A stretch of DNA of 13,645 bases from Thermoplasmata archaeon (GTDB lineage Archaea > Thermoplasmatota > Thermoplasmata > UBA184). Below, piece by piece: positions 13,297 to 13,645 of this stretch (position 1 is the stretch's first letter; every line of letters starts with the position of its first letter). The stretch covers positions 1 to 13,645 of the forward strand of contig JAKAZU010000020.1 of assembly GCA_021826525.1 (NCBI GenBank), written 5' to 3'. The position numbers were made by a program, and so were the translations under genes. The notes below the pieces were generated by a model. That model worked only from the letters and a program-made list of their open reading frames with translations. It made no database searches and was not told where the DNA came from.

Positions 13297-13645
13297 GGAC
13301 GAGCGGCTACGACATCGTCGCGCTTCCCGGGGACGGCACGGGCCCGGAGGTCATCGCCCAGGGGAGGCGTGTCCTGGACGCGCTGGCGGAGACCGGTGCG
13401 CCGAAGTGGACGATCTCCGAGCACCCCGGAGGGGCCCAGTACTACCAACGCACCGGACGGGAGTGGGAGCCCGAGGCCGAGGCGGCGGCCCACGCCGCGG
13501 ACGCGATCCTCCTCGGCGCAGTCGGCTGGCCGGGAATCTCTCTCCCGAACGGTGACATCGCCGGCGCGGCGCTCGTACTGGGTCTGCGCTCTCGGCTCGA
13601 TCTGTACGCGAACGTCCGACCCTGCCGACTCTACCCGGGGGTCAC
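13293..13645 (+). CDS. Isocitrate/isopropylmalate dehydrogenase family, N-terminal part
   Basis: The family performs NAD(P)-dependent oxidative decarboxylation of 3-isopropylmalate, homoisocitrate, isocitrate or D-malate. Only 117 codons are present, cut by the right edge; full proteins have about 330-360. ALPGDGTGPEVI (residues 10-21) is the N-terminal signature and LLGAVGWPG (75-83) precedes the substrate-loop region. GLRSRLDLYANVRPCRLYPG then supplies the substrate-binding arginines of LR and VRP. The loop before LR lacks the RPExGLL of typical LeuB. The position that is Arg85 in Thermus homoisocitrate dehydrogenase is Leu here, which leans toward isopropylmalate. ATG 13293 overlaps the leuD stop as ATGA, so this is the third step of the same pathway. 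Confidence 0.87.
   Translation, partial: MRTSGYDIVALPGDGTGPEVIAQGRRVLDALAETGAPKWTISEHPGGAQYYQRTGREWEPEAEAAAHAADAILLGAVGWPGISLPNGDIAGAALVLGLRSRLDLYANVRPCRLYPGV

Noticed and set aside
1..13645. CRISPR array, insertion sequence, tRNA or rRNA genes
   Set aside because: No regularly spaced repeats, transposase motifs or cloverleaf-like sequences were seen in the short intergenic gaps.

Overview
The window (about 66% GC by eye, 13.6 kb) looks like archaeal chromosome. Several genes are archaeal hallmarks: a CTP-dependent riboflavin kinase with a winged-helix N-terminus, an Sm-like protein, the archaeosine radical-SAM enzyme RaSEA, the agmatidine synthetase TiaS, and an archaeal relative of the eukaryotic protein CDIN1. 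Box-A-like elements lie about 27 nt upstream of several start codons, which fits largely leaderless transcription. The proteins do not have the very acidic composition of haloarchaea. A GC-rich Thermoplasmatota-like or related uncultured euryarchaeal lineage is a reasonable guess, but the sequence does not prove it. I found no mobile element, CRISPR array, tRNA or rRNA. Coding density is about 97%.

Layout. (1) 1-1000, minus: citrate synthase, cut by the left edge. (2) 1087-3885, plus: a tightly packed run of Sm-like protein, riboflavin kinase, RaSEA and NH3-dependent NAD synthetase. All three junctions are 4-bp GTGA overlaps, so the genes are probably one translationally coupled operon. (3) 3950-4834, plus: a CDIN1/TPD-family PD-(D/E)XK nuclease-like protein that runs 143 bp tail-to-tail into hisS. 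(4) 10063 down to 4692, minus: korA (gamma-alpha fusion), korB, tiaS and hisS. hisS appears to have its own promoter sitting on the tiaS stop codon. (5) 10226-13645, plus, divergent from korAB: a leuA/homocitrate-synthase-like gene without a regulatory domain, aconitase-family large and small subunits (leuC, leuD) and the start of an isopropylmalate/homoisocitrate dehydrogenase, cut by the right edge. These are joined by ATGA overlaps or a 6-bp gap.

How it fits together. Two themes interleave. One is 2-oxoacid metabolism: citrate synthase, the ferredoxin-linked 2-oxoacid oxidoreductase KorAB, and a complete-looking synthase/isomerase/dehydrogenase set for 2-oxoacid chain elongation (leucine most likely; a homocitrate-type pathway not excluded). 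The other is RNA and cofactor housekeeping: Sm-like protein, archaeosine at tRNA G15, agmatidine at tRNA-Ile2 C34, histidyl-tRNA synthetase, FMN and NAD synthesis. The least understood gene is the CDIN1 homologue, whose eukaryotic counterpart is mutated in congenital dyserythropoietic anaemia type I. I do not see a dedicated new defence or mobile system. The observations most worth following are the CDIN1-like gene with its altered TPD motif and antisense tail, the hairpin leader of korA, the shared promoter octamer, and the atypical residues in HisRS and the branched-chain-type enzymes.
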